From the NCBI GenBank assembly GCA_021826505.1, contig JAKAZV010000009.1, forward strand, positions 1 through 38,994: a DNA stretch of 38,994 nt, read 5' to 3'. Positions 9,966 to 18,404 of the stretch are shown here, in pieces (position 1 is the first letter of the stretch; every line of letters begins with the position of its first letter). Made by a program: the position numbers and the translations under genes. The stretch comes from Acidobacteriota bacterium (GTDB lineage Bacteria > Acidobacteriota > Terriglobia > Terriglobales > SCQP01). The notes under the pieces were generated by a model. The model was not told the origin of the DNA. It worked only from the letters and a program-made list of their open reading frames with translations, and made no database searches.

Positions 9966-9981
9966 CGGCACAACCGCTTTT
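9964..9981 (+). terminator. Terminator-like hairpin formed by the left end of repeat A1
   Basis: AGCGGcacaaCCGCTTTTTTT directly at the stop codon of the DUF6677-like gene. Confidence 0.55.
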
Positions 9982-10206
9982 TTTAAGGCGAAACCATTGC
10001 GCAAAAACACCCCACCTGAAAATACGGAAGGGCGGTTCCTATCCGCCCCATCCTGCTTCGCAGGACAGGGGCCCCGGCCGGGATTTGCGAACTCTGTTGG
10101 AGACTGGAATTTTATTGCCGTTCATCAGCGCGGGACCAGACAGAAAACCCCGCGCTTCGGCCCACGATCCCGCATTTGCACCGCAATGCGACTCGGCCGT
10201 GAACGC
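9964..10206 (+). repeat. Repeat family A, copy A1 (full, with an extra internal hairpin insert)
   Basis: AGCGGCACAACCGCTTTTTTTAAGGCGAAAC...CGCGGGACCAGACAGAAAACCCCGCGCTTCGGCC...CGCATTTGCACCGCAATGCGACTCGGCCGTGAACGC, aligned by eye to A4. Confidence 0.85.
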
Positions 10207-10221
10207 TGATGGCCCACACTC

Positions 10222-10434
10222 ATGGCATACGCATTTCTCATCTGGCTGATCGCGCTCAAGTTTTCCCACTTCACGACCGTGATCCTGTTCGCGCTTTGCG
10301 CCTCGGTGGTCTTCGCCATTACGCTACGGGAAGAACCGCGCGAGCAGATCAAATACGGCGCCTTTTGTTTTGCCAGCTTTCTGGGCGCGACCATCGTGGT
10401 GGGCTGGATTATGTACTTTATTAATCCACGCTAA
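10222..10434 (+). CDS. Small hypothetical membrane protein (2 TM)
   Basis: 70 aa ORF with two hydrophobic helices and a mid-protein charged loop, in the same orientation as the DUF6677-like gene. Confidence 0.5.
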   Translation: MAYAFLIWLIALKFSHFTTVILFALCASVVFAITLREEPREQIKYGAFCFASFLGATIVVGWIMYFINPR

Positions 10435-10442
10435 GGATGCGG

Positions 10443-10560
10443 GTGAAGCGATAAGCGTCGCATAGCTGCGCTGTCAGGCGCTCAGACATCCTCACATACC
10501 CCCGAGTATGCCGCGGCGTCTGCACGTCTTCCGCCTGGCTCTGCCCGCTTTTCCCTTCAC
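10443..10560 (+). repeat. Repeat family R, copy R2 (full, diverged stems)
   Basis: GTGAAGCGATAAGC ... GCTTTTCCCTTCAC ends; shares AAGCGTCGCATAGCTGCG, GCGCTCAGACATCCTC, TTCCGCCTGGCTCTGCCCGCTT. Confidence 0.83.
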
Positions 10561-10578
10561 TTTAGATCTTGTCTCAAT

Positions 10579-10640
10579 CGGCATAGCCGCTTTTATTCTT
10601 ACGCACGAACATTTTCATGAAGTCCCGGCCGAAGCCGGCT
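10579..10640 (+). repeat. Repeat family A, copy A2 (left-end fragment)
   Basis: CGGCATAGCCGCTTTTATTCTTACGCACGAA...CCCGGCCGAAGCCGG; parallels the left part of A4 (GCGGCACAGCCGCTTTTTCTTCAGGCGAAAC...CCCGGCCGAAGCCGG). Confidence 0.55.
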
Positions 10641-10641
10641 A

Positions 10642-13539
10642 TTAGACGCCTGCGAACTGCTTCGCGCCCAGCACCGATTCCGTCAGCTCCAATAAGCGCG
10701 CCAAGCCAGCCGGCAGATCGGCGCCCAGATCAATCCGCAACACCCGCCGCTGATGAGCGGCCAGTGACTGGAAATCGCCGATTGCCTGGGCCTGGAACAG
10801 CGTGGCGAAATCGTACTGCTGGCCGGGGATGGCGACTGGACCGGCGGAGGCGGCGGCGCCGGCAGAGGTGAGCTGCAGGAAGACGCCGGTGTTGGGTCCG
10901 CCTTTGTGCAACTGGCCGGTGGAGTGCAAAAAGCGCGGGCCGAAGCCGAGCGTGGTCGCAACCTTCAGCCGGTCGCGCAGCAAAACGCGCAAAGCGCGTA
11001 ATTGGGATTGCAGGCGCGGGCTGGCTTCGGCATAGACCATGAAGGCAACGTAATCGCCCGGACGCACCGATTCGAGCAGTCTGGCCAGGGCCGCGGCGAC
11101 GGAAGCGGCCGGCTGGGCCGCGTAGGCGGCCAGGGCCGAAGGGGCCATGCCTTTTTCCTGATCGCGCGCGGTGGGCGCGGCATCAAGGCCGGCCTGGCGG
11201 GCGCCTTGCCGCAGGAAAGTTTGCAGTACACGGCTGGTATTGTCTTTGCTTTCCTGCACGTTGGGTTCATCAAATGGGTTGATGCCCAGGACCGCGCCGG
11301 CCACGGCGGTGGCAAATTCCCAGCGGTAATACTCCGCGCCCAAATCATAGGCATCGCGCAGCGCCAGCGTGGCCACCGGGGCGCCGGCCTTCATCTGAGC
11401 CGCGGCCCAGTCATCGCCGGCGCCGGGGATGGCTTCAGAAGCCAGGCGCAGGCGGATGAAGACGCGGTCCGATCCGTAATCGGAAACCAGGCCGGCCGGC
11501 TCGCCATCCACCGGAACCAGACCTTTGCCCAGCTTGCCAGTGCTTTCGGCGATGAGCTGCTCGGCCCAGGAACCAAAGCTGGCCAGCGCTGGACTGGCCA
11601 GCAGGGTGATTTTGTCGCGTCCAGCCAGGGCCCAGCCGCCGAGAAACGAGCCCAGTTGCACGCCGGGATTCTGATCGAGCCGCACATTCGCTCCGCAAGC
11701 CTTTTGCATGGCCTCGGCACGGTCTAATAACTGCGTCAGATCAATGCCCAGCCAGGCGGCGGGCACCAAGCCAAACAGCGAGAGCGCCGAATAGCGGCCG
11801 CCGATGTCGGACGGATTGGTAAAGACATGCCGGAAGCCATGGTCGCCGGCCAGTTTTTCGAGGCTGGTGCCGGGATCGGTGATGGCGGCAAAATGGCGGC
11901 CCGGCTTTTGTCCCGCCTTCAAGGCCGTGCCCACGCGGCCCCAGAAATAGGCAAACAGGCTGTTAGGCTCGATGGTGCCTCCGCTCTTGCTGGAAACCAG
12001 AAACAGCGTGGAGGTGAAATCAAGCTGGGCGGCGAGATGGGCGATGGCGGCGGGATCGGTGGTATCGAGCACATGCAGTTGCCGGTCCGAAGCCAGGCCC
12101 GCAGCCGCAAAAATTTCGCGATAGACTTCGGGCGCCAGGCTGCTGCCACCCATGCCCAAGAGCACTGCGGCGCGCAGGCCGTCTTTTTTGCAGCCGGCGA
12201 TGAAATCCTGGATTTCCAGCAGCCGCGGCCGCATGGCGCCGGCCAGATCGAGCCAGCCGAGGCGGTTGCGGATTTTTTCGCCTACTGCCGCGTCCGGACT
12301 CCAAAGAGCCGCATCTTTGGCCCAGATGCGCCGGCCGGCCTGGGCTTTTTCCATCTGGCTGAGCGCGTCCTGGAATGGCTTTTCGTTTTGCGCGGCCAGA
12401 GATTGCGCGGGCAGAGAATCGCCCGTGAGCTGAGCGATTTTGCCCTGCAGCGTTTCCAGCAGCTCATTGTAGGAGGCGGTAAAAAGGTCCACGCCCTCAT
12501 CCTGAAGCCCGCGCAGTTCAGCCTCAAAATCAATGCCGGCCTGAGCAAGGCCGGCGAGCACCGGTTCGGCCTGGGCGAGGGTGGGGCGCAGATTGTCGCC
12601 GGGATGGCCATGATCACGGAAGGCGGCAACGGTGACATCGGGCATGGTGTCCACAGTGTCGGGCGCGACCAGGGCGTCGGCATAGACGGTATCGGGGTAC
12701 TTGGGATTTTTGGTGCTGGTCGAAGCCCAGAGCAGACGCTGCGGCCGCGCACCGGCGGCGGCCAGACGCTGCCAGCGCGCGGAAGCCGTAACGGCGAGAA
12801 AATGCTGATACATGCGCTGGGAGTTGGCGATGCCGGATTTGCCTTCGAGCTGTTCCAGAGCGGCCGCGCGGCCGGGATTCTGTTTCGCCAGATCGGCCAG
12901 TTTGCGGTCCAGACGCGTATCCACCCGGCTGACAAACAGGCTGGCCACCGAGGCCAGGCGATGAATCGGCTGTCCCTGGGCCAGGCGCGTCTCGAGCGCG
13001 GTCAGATAGGCCTCAAGCACCGCCTGATAGGCGGCGAAGTCGAACATGAGGGTGATGTTGATGTTGATGCCGTCGGTCAGCAACTGCCGGATGGCGGGAA
13101 TGCACTCCGGCGTGGAGGGCACCTTGACCATGACATTGGGCCGGTTCAGCCGCCGCCAGATTTCCCGCGCCTGCGCCACCGTGGCGGCGGCGTCGCGGGC
13201 GAGATCGGGAAAGACCTCGATGCTGCAAAAGCCGTCGCGGCCCTGGCTGGCGTCATAGACGGGGCGGAACAGATCGCAGGCCGCGCCGATATCCTCGATT
13301 TCAAGCTCAAGGAACACCTGTCCCGGCGTATCGTCCAGATGACGGCGGATGGAGGCATCGTAATCGGCGCTGCCGGCAATGGCCTTGGCGAAGATGGTCG
13401 GGTTGGAGGTCAACCCGCGCAGGCCATCCTCATCAATCATGCGCTTGAGTTCGCCGCCGGAGATCAAAGAACGGCGGATGTTGTCGTACCAAAAGCTTTG
13501 ACCAAAGTCGAGCAACTGCCGCAAGGGATTTTGTGCCAT
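10642..13539 (-). CDS. Bifunctional transaldolase / glucose-6-phosphate isomerase
   Basis: N-terminal transaldolase: SFWYDNIRRSLISGGELKRMIDEDGLRGLTSNPTIFAKAI...VKVPSTPECIPAIRQLLTDGININITLMF. C-terminal PGI: LLGMGGSSLAPEVYREIF...FLVSSKSGGTIEPNSLFAYFW...INPFDEPNVQESKDNT. Confidence 0.93.
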   Translation of the reverse strand: MAQNPLRQLLDFGQSFWYDNIRRSLISGGELKRMIDEDGLRGLTSNPTIFAKAIAGSADYDASIRRHLDDTPGQVFLELEIEDIGAACDLFRPVYDASQGRDGFCSIEVFPDLARDAAATVAQAREIWRRLNRPNVMVKVPSTPECIPAIRQLLTDGININITLMFDFAAYQAVLEAYLTALETRLAQGQPIHRLASVASLFVSRVDTRLDRKLADLAKQNPGRAAALEQLEGKSGIANSQRMYQHFLAVTASARWQRLAAAGARPQRLLWASTSTKNPKYPDTVYADALVAPDTVDTMPDVTVAAFRDHGHPGDNLRPTLAQAEPVLAGLAQAGIDFEAELRGLQDEGVDLFTASYNELLETLQGKIAQLTGDSLPAQSLAAQNEKPFQDALSQMEKAQAGRRIWAKDAALWSPDAAVGEKIRNRLGWLDLAGAMRPRLLEIQDFIAGCKKDGLRAAVLLGMGGSSLAPEVYREIFAAAGLASDRQLHVLDTTDPAAIAHLAAQLDFTSTLFLVSSKSGGTIEPNSLFAYFWGRVGTALKAGQKPGRHFAAITDPGTSLEKLAGDHGFRHVFTNPSDIGGRYSALSLFGLVPAAWLGIDLTQLLDRAEAMQKACGANVRLDQNPGVQLGSFLGGWALAGRDKITLLASPALASFGSWAEQLIAESTGKLGKGLVPVDGEPAGLVSDYGSDRVFIRLRLASEAIPGAGDDWAAAQMKAGAPVATLALRDAYDLGAEYYRWEFATAVAGAVLGINPFDEPNVQESKDNTSRVLQTFLRQGARQAGLDAAPTARDQEKGMAPSALAAYAAQPAASVAAALARLLESVRPGDYVAFMVYAEASPRLQSQLRALRVLLRDRLKVATTLGFGPRFLHSTGQLHKGGPNTGVFLQLTSAGAAASAGPVAIPGQQYDFATLFQAQAIGDFQSLAAHQRRVLRIDLGADLPAGLARLLELTESVLGAKQFAGV

Positions 13540-13610
13540 GGATCTTTACCTCACCCCTTCTATTTTTGCATTAAATGCCCGCGGCGAAAGAGAATGAAAC
13601 CCGCACGCAA

Positions 13611-13689
13611 GGCGGCTGCGCCATTTTTAATCCTGGGCGCAGACAATTTCGCAATACCTTGCACTTTAACGCGATTCGGCCGTGCACGC
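13611..13689 (+). repeat. Repeat family A, copy A3 (internally deleted, about 79 bp)
   Basis: GGCGGCTGCGCCATTTTTAATCCTGGGCGCAGACAATTTCGCAA + CTTTAACGCGATTCGGCCGTGCACGC: both ends of family A without the central inverted repeat. Confidence 0.55.
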
Positions 13690-13706
13690 TGTCCGCAACT
13701 TCCACA

Positions 13707-14318
13707 TCAAAATGGCGGGTTCCAGACTAATTCCAATTCCAGATGAAAGCCCGGCAAAACCGGATCGGCATGCAATCCGGCAGGGAAATTAAGCGTTTCC
13801 GTGCCCCGCGGAGTAAAAATTTCCGCTTGCTTTGACGCCGGCAACAGCAGCCAGCCCAGACGCAGGCCACACTCCAGATACTCTTTCATTTTATTTCGCT
13901 GTTCGGAAACGACGTCGCTGGGTGATGCCACTTCAATGAGAAAATCCGGGCAAAGGGGAATGAATTTTTCTTTTTCGCGCCGAGTTAAGGCGGCGAGCCG
14001 GGAACGCTGGACCCAGGCCGCATCGGGCGCGCGCATCGCGCCGTTCGGGAGCCGAAAACCAGTGCTGGAATCAAACGCAATTCCAGTGGCATCAGCATCA
14101 GACCAAAGACTTAATTGCCGGAACACAGCTCCGCTCTGATACCCCGAATATCCGCCGGCGGGGGACATCACAATAATTTCTCCCTGCGCGGTGCGTTCGA
14201 TGCGCATCTCGCGATTGGACTGGCAAAAGCTAAAAAAAGCTTCTTCATCCCAATGCAAAACTCCGGCCGGCAAATGCAAAACCATTGGAGCATCGGGCAA
14301 AGGAATCGTGATTTGCAT
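13707..14318 (-). CDS. Uma2 family (DUF820) restriction endonuclease-like protein
   Basis: FFSFCQSNREMRIERTAQGEIIVMSPAGGYSG...PDAAWVQRSRL...CPDFLIEVASPSDVVSEQRNKMKEYLECGLRLGWLLLP is typical of Uma2. Confidence 0.88.
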   Translation of the reverse strand: MQITIPLPDAPMVLHLPAGVLHWDEEAFFSFCQSNREMRIERTAQGEIIVMSPAGGYSGYQSGAVFRQLSLWSDADATGIAFDSSTGFRLPNGAMRAPDAAWVQRSRLAALTRREKEKFIPLCPDFLIEVASPSDVVSEQRNKMKEYLECGLRLGWLLLPASKQAEIFTPRGTETLNFPAGLHADPVLPGFHLELELVWNPPF

Positions 14319-14408
14319 GGGAATGCCCGGAGAATTCCGTCTTTCTACTGCTTCTTCCTTGTCCCAAATCTAAAACTCTGACGCGACCTGCAGTCAGTTT
14401 AGCACTGC

Positions 14409-14864
14409 TCAGGAGCGGGAAAACTGGCGCTCGATAGCGAGGATCTTCTCCACCCGGCGGCGGTGGCGCTCGAGGCCGGAGAATCTGGCATGCAGCCAGA
14501 CGCGCAGGATTTCGGCCGCCAATTCGGGGCCGATGACGCGGGCGCCGAGGCAGAGCACGTTGCAGTCATCATCTTCCCTGCCCTGGTGGGCGCTGAAGGT
14601 GTCATGACACAAGCCGGCGCGGATGCCGGGAATTTTGTTAGCCGCGACGGTGGCGCCCACGCCACTGCCGCAAATCAGCACGCCGGCCTGGGCGCGGCCA
14701 TCGAGGATGGCCTGGCCGAGGGCGAGGGCGTAGTCGGGGTAATCCACGGGCGCCTCGGAATCGGTGCCCAGATCGAGAACCTCAGCGCGCTGCGCGGCCA
14801 ACTCGGTCATGAGCCGCGCCTTCAAAGGGAAGCCGCCATGGTCGCACGCAATGGCAATTTTCAT
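14409..14864 (-). CDS. rpiB: Ribose-5-phosphate isomerase B
   Basis: MKIAIACDHGGFPLKARLMTEL...DYPDYALALGQAILDGRAQAGVLICGSGVGATVAANKIPGIRAGLCHD. The longer ORF start at 14939 reads through repeat R3 and is rejected. Confidence 0.93.
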   Translation of the reverse strand: MKIAIACDHGGFPLKARLMTELAAQRAEVLDLGTDSEAPVDYPDYALALGQAILDGRAQAGVLICGSGVGATVAANKIPGIRAGLCHDTFSAHQGREDDDCNVLCLGARVIGPELAAEILRVWLHARFSGLERHRRRVEKILAIERQFSRS

Positions 14865-14872
14865 AAGGATCA

Positions 14873-14937
14873 CACTCAGAGATAAGCATCGTTCAACGGT
14901 GGAGGAGCGGGACCTAACAGGCAAGCCCGGCCTTGCC
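14873..14937 (+). repeat. Repeat family R, copy R3 (truncated; fused to another palindrome)
   Basis: CACTCAGAGATAAGCATCG matches the R left end, then diverges to GAGCGGGACCTAACAGGCAAGCCCGGCCTTGCC with hairpin GGCAAG/CTTGCC. Confidence 0.6.
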
Positions 14938-14970
14938 ACTCGATGCGGCGTTTAGGCTTAATGGTTAAGC

Positions 14971-15894
14971 TCATGAGCCATCACTTAACGATGTTGGCTT
15001 GATCGCCAGTTTCAGGTCATGCATGGCGATCTGCAAGTCTTTCCACGCCTCCTTTTTCTGGCGCGGATCGCGCAGCAGGTAGGCAGGGTGATAGGTGACC
15101 AGAACGCGGGCCGGCCAGCCGGAGATTTCGAGCGAATGAATGCGGCCGCGCAGCGCATTGAGCGGACCGCGGCCGGGCTGGGTTCCCAGCAGGGCATGCG
15201 CCGCGGTCGCGCCCAGGGCAATGATCAGTTCGGGCGCGAGCGCGCGCAATTGCCGGCGCAGAAAAGGCAGACAGGCGGCGATTTCGTCGGCTTCGGGAGT
15301 GCGATTGCCGGGCGGACGGCATTTCACCACATTACAGATGTAAACTTCGGAACGGGCCAGGCCCATGCCTTTTTCGATCATGTCCGTGAGCAACTGGCCG
15401 GCGCGGCCGACAAAGGGCAATCCCTGTTCGTCTTCATCCGCACCCGGGCCTTCACCGACGAAAACCAAACGGGGCTGGGCATTGCCATCGCCAAAAACGA
15501 TGTTATGACGGCCGAGCGAGTGCAGTTTGCAGCGGGTGCATTCGCCCAGATCGGAGCGGATGGCCGGAAGAGATTCCGCGGCCGGTCGCGGTTCTTGTCC
15601 CATCGTTCCCGGCATGGCGGGGATGGAAAATGAAAACGCATCGGCGGCCGCAATCCCCGCTGATGCCGGCGCGACGCGCCGTGGCGTCGGCGCTGACGGC
15701 GGTGAAGCAGGACGGGCATCGGGCCTGGGTGAGGCCGCGGGAGCGGCCGGACGGGCCGGAGCTGACTTGGCGGCGGTCACGGCGGCGGGTTGGGCGGGCG
15801 CGAAAAAGCGGGGGTTGAGGGTTGTGGATTCCAATCCCAGTTCGCGGGCAAAGCGCAGGCATTCGGCCAGCGACTGACGGATTTCTGTTTTCAT
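14971..15894 (-). CDS. Uracil-DNA glycosylase, family 4-like
   Basis: GEGPGADEDEQGLPFVGRAGQLLTDMI...VYICNVVKCRPPGNRTPEADEIAAC...VTYHPAYLLRDPRQKKEAWKDLQ; Cys residues consistent with an Fe-S cluster; Ala/Pro-rich N-terminus. Confidence 0.92.
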   Translation of the reverse strand: MKTEIRQSLAECLRFARELGLESTTLNPRFFAPAQPAAVTAAKSAPARPAAPAASPRPDARPASPPSAPTPRRVAPASAGIAAADAFSFSIPAMPGTMGQEPRPAAESLPAIRSDLGECTRCKLHSLGRHNIVFGDGNAQPRLVFVGEGPGADEDEQGLPFVGRAGQLLTDMIEKGMGLARSEVYICNVVKCRPPGNRTPEADEIAACLPFLRRQLRALAPELIIALGATAAHALLGTQPGRGPLNALRGRIHSLEISGWPARVLVTYHPAYLLRDPRQKKEAWKDLQIAMHDLKLAIKPTSLSDGS

Positions 15895-17198
15895 GCCGGA
15901 ACCCGCCGGGGTTCAGCCCGAGCCGGACCCGCCGATTTCTTCAGATCGCGGGCCAGATCCAGAATGTGATCCGCCAGCTCGCGTTTGGAGGCGCGTGGCA
16001 GATTATGACTCTGGTCCGGGCTTAGCCACACGGCCTGATTGTAATCGCTCTCAAGTCCGGCATCGGAGCGGCTGATGTCATTGAAGACGATGGCATCGGC
16101 ATGTTTGGCCATCAGCTTGGCGCGGGCGCGCTCAAGCGCGGCGGAGCCAGCGCCGGATTCGGCGGCAAAGCCGATGAGGAGCTGATGCTGTTTACGCTGG
16201 CCCAAGCCAGCCAGAATGTCAGGCGTAGGGGTCAAATCCAGCTGCCAGTCGCCGGGGGGTTTGGGCAGCTTGCCCGCATGCGGCTGGCGCGGCTGAAAAT
16301 CGGCGACCGCGGCCGCTAATATGGCCAGATCACAGGCGGCAAACGCCTGCCGGGCCGCAGCATCCATTTCACGGGCGCTGTGGACGGGAATGAAATCCAG
16401 TTGGCCGGCGGGCGCTGCGGGCGCGGGCAGCGCCACCGGGCCGCTGATCAGGACAACGCGCGCGCCGCGGGCCAGCGCCGCCGCCGCCAGGGCATACCCC
16501 ATGCGTCCGCTGGAGCGATTGCTGATGAAGCGCATGGAATCCAGGGCTTCCCGGGTGGGACCGGCGGTGATCAGCACGGTTTTTCCGGCCCAGTCACGGC
16601 GCGGCGCCAGCACCGCCAGGGCGGCGGCGGCGATGGCCGCGGGCGCGGCCAACCGGCCGGAGCCTTCCATGCCGCAGGCCAACTCGCCGGATTCCGGCTC
16701 GATCACCCGGACACCGCGGCGGCGCAGGAGCTCCAGATTCTCCCGGGTGGCCGGGTGTTCCCACATACGCGTATTCATGGCTGGCGCGAGCAGCACTGGC
16801 GCGGGGGTGGCCAGATAGACCGCCCCCAGCAGATCGTCGGCCCGGCCCGCGGCCATGCGCGCGATGCGGTCGGCAGTCGCGGGAGCGATGAGCAGAAGTT
16901 CGGTATTTTGCGCGAGCTGAATATGCTCGATCGAGCTTTCCCAAAGAATATCGGGATCCCGCGGGGCGGAACTTTCCGGCTGCGCGGGGAATAGATCGGT
17001 CAGAACTTGATATCCCGAGAGCGCTTCCAGCGTCAGGGGACGAATGAATTCCTGGGCCGCGCGGGTCATGAGCACGCGCGGGCGCGCGCCGGCGGCCTGG
17101 AGCAGACGCACAAGTTCGGCGGCTTTATAGGCGGCAATGCTGCCGCAAACTCCCAGCAGAATGCGCGGCCCCGCAGGAGATGGGGACGAAGGGTTCAT
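15891..17198 (-). CDS. coaBC: Bifunctional phosphopantothenoylcysteine decarboxylase / phosphopantothenate-cysteine ligase
   Basis: RILLGVCGSIAAYKAAELVR...APAMNTRMWEHPATRENL...KTVLITAGPTREALDSMRFISNRSSGRMGYALAAAAL. ATG at 17198 preferred. Confidence 0.93.
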   Translation of the reverse strand: MNPSSPSPAGPRILLGVCGSIAAYKAAELVRLLQAAGARPRVLMTRAAQEFIRPLTLEALSGYQVLTDLFPAQPESSAPRDPDILWESSIEHIQLAQNTELLLIAPATADRIARMAAGRADDLLGAVYLATPAPVLLAPAMNTRMWEHPATRENLELLRRRGVRVIEPESGELACGMEGSGRLAAPAAIAAAALAVLAPRRDWAGKTVLITAGPTREALDSMRFISNRSSGRMGYALAAAALARGARVVLISGPVALPAPAAPAGQLDFIPVHSAREMDAAARQAFAACDLAILAAAVADFQPRQPHAGKLPKPPGDWQLDLTPTPDILAGLGQRKQHQLLIGFAAESGAGSAALERARAKLMAKHADAIVFNDISRSDAGLESDYNQAVWLSPDQSHNLPRASKRELADHILDLARDLKKSAGPARAEPRRVPA

Positions 17199-17211
17199 GC
17201 CATTTGAAGCA

Positions 17212-17331
17212 CGCTCTGAGATCAGCATCGCATAGCCGCGTTAGGAACCGCTCGGCAAGCCTCCCGTACATCTATGCACGTTCCGGTTGCCTCGCGATTT
17301 CCGCCTTGCCCTGCTCGCTTCTCTCAGAGCG
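17212..17331 (+). repeat. Repeat family R, copy R4 (full)
   Basis: CGCTCTGAGATCAGC ... GCTTCTCTCAGAGCG ends (13 of 15 paired); core nearly identical to R1. Confidence 0.87.
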
Positions 17332-17368
17332 CTCAACCTCATTTACGATGAGCCGGGACAGAACAGAA

Positions 17369-17584
17369 TTATTCTTTTTCGCCGGGGTTTTTCGCATCGG
17401 CGCCGGGGCGGTAATACTCAATCGCACCCGCCATCACTTCCTGCTGGGCCACGCGGGTAGGTTTACGCGAGGCGCTATTCAGCACGGAGCGGGCGCCGCT
17501 TTGCAGTTTGCGGGCGCGGCGGGCCACCACATGAACAAATTCATAACGGCTGGGGATGCTTTCAATGCTTTTGTAGGCTTCCAT
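17369..17584 (-). CDS. rpoZ: DNA-directed RNA polymerase omega subunit
   Basis: 71 aa: SIPSRYEFVHVVARRARKLQSGARSV...KPTRVAQQEVMAGAIEYY, directly downstream of gmk on the minus strand. Confidence 0.88.
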   Translation of the reverse strand: MEAYKSIESIPSRYEFVHVVARRARKLQSGARSVLNSASRKPTRVAQQEVMAGAIEYYRPGADAKNPGEKE

Positions 17585-17606
17585 GCCAAAATTCCTTCCT
17601 CAATTA

Positions 17607-18404
17607 TCAAGAGCCCTGTCCATCAACTTCCATTTCCACACCAAAGGAGCGCAACACCGGAGCCAACAGCTGCGCGCTTTCCTTCTGGCGGCAGGAACGG
17701 GCCAGTTCCCGCCGCTGCCGGCCCGACTCGTCCGCACTCGCGCCCATTCGCGCTTCGCGTTCGGTCGCGATTATGGCGGCCAGGCGCTCGACCGAGTCTT
17801 CCAGGCGGTCGTTGATCACCAGGTACTGATATTTATTATAAGCCGCGATTTCCCGCGAGGCATCGCGCAGACGGCGCTCCATGACGGCCTCGGGGTCCTG
17901 GCCACGATGGCGAAGGCGCCATTCCAGAGTTTCGCGGTTGGGAGGGGCGATGAAGATGCTGGTGGCCACGGGACAGCGGGCCAGCACTTTGGCCGCGCCC
18001 TGCACATCAATATCCAGCAGCAGATCACGGCCGCGCCGGCGCGCGTCCTCCAAAAATGACCAGGCGGTGCCGTACCAATAGCCGAAGACTTCGGCGTATT
18101 CCAGAAAAGCATCCGACTGGATGCGCTTTTCGAATTCCTCGCGGGAAATGAAAAAATATTCCCGCCCGTTGACTTCGCTGCCGCGCGGCGGGCGCGTGGT
18201 ATAGGAAATGGAAAATTCCAGGTCGGGAATGAGCCGCAGAATTTCCCGGACCAGCGTGCTTTTGCCCGAGCCGGAGGGGGCGGAGACGATAAATAACAGC
18301 GGCTCAGATGCGGAACCCGGAGCGGCCGCATGGGAAAACGCCGGCTGGCCCGAAGGCGCGGAAGGCGCAGCGGCGGAGGCCGCGGGTGGGGTCGCGGGTG
18401 TCAT
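17607..18404 (-). CDS. gmk: Guanylate kinase
   Basis: LFIVSAPSGSGKSTLVREIL...FSISYTTRPPRGSEVNGREYFFISREEFEKRI...DIDVQGAAKV; extended Ala/Pro-rich N-terminus, so the true start is uncertain. Confidence 0.92.
   Translation of the reverse strand: MTPATPPAASAAAPSAPSGQPAFSHAAAPGSASEPLLFIVSAPSGSGKSTLVREILRLIPDLEFSISYTTRPPRGSEVNGREYFFISREEFEKRIQSDAFLEYAEVFGYWYGTAWSFLEDARRRGRDLLLDIDVQGAAKVLARCPVATSIFIAPPNRETLEWRLRHRGQDPEAVMERRLRDASREIAAYNKYQYLVINDRLEDSVERLAAIIATEREARMGASADESGRQRRELARSCRQKESAQLLAPVLRSFGVEMEVDGQGS

Noticed and set aside
9964-10206. Minus-strand ORF 10039-10269 as a genuine small protein gene
   Set aside because: Lies almost wholly within repeat A1 and overlaps the opposite-strand small membrane gene start; better explained as repeat-derived frame.
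11827-13746. 639-aa plus-strand ORF opposite tal-pgi
   Set aside because: Antisense shadow ORF of a GC-rich gene; the minus-strand Tal-Pgi has clear family motifs and this one has none.
14865-14939. N-terminal extension of rpiB to 14939
   Set aside because: Translates repeat R3; the canonical start MKIAIACDHGG is at 14864.
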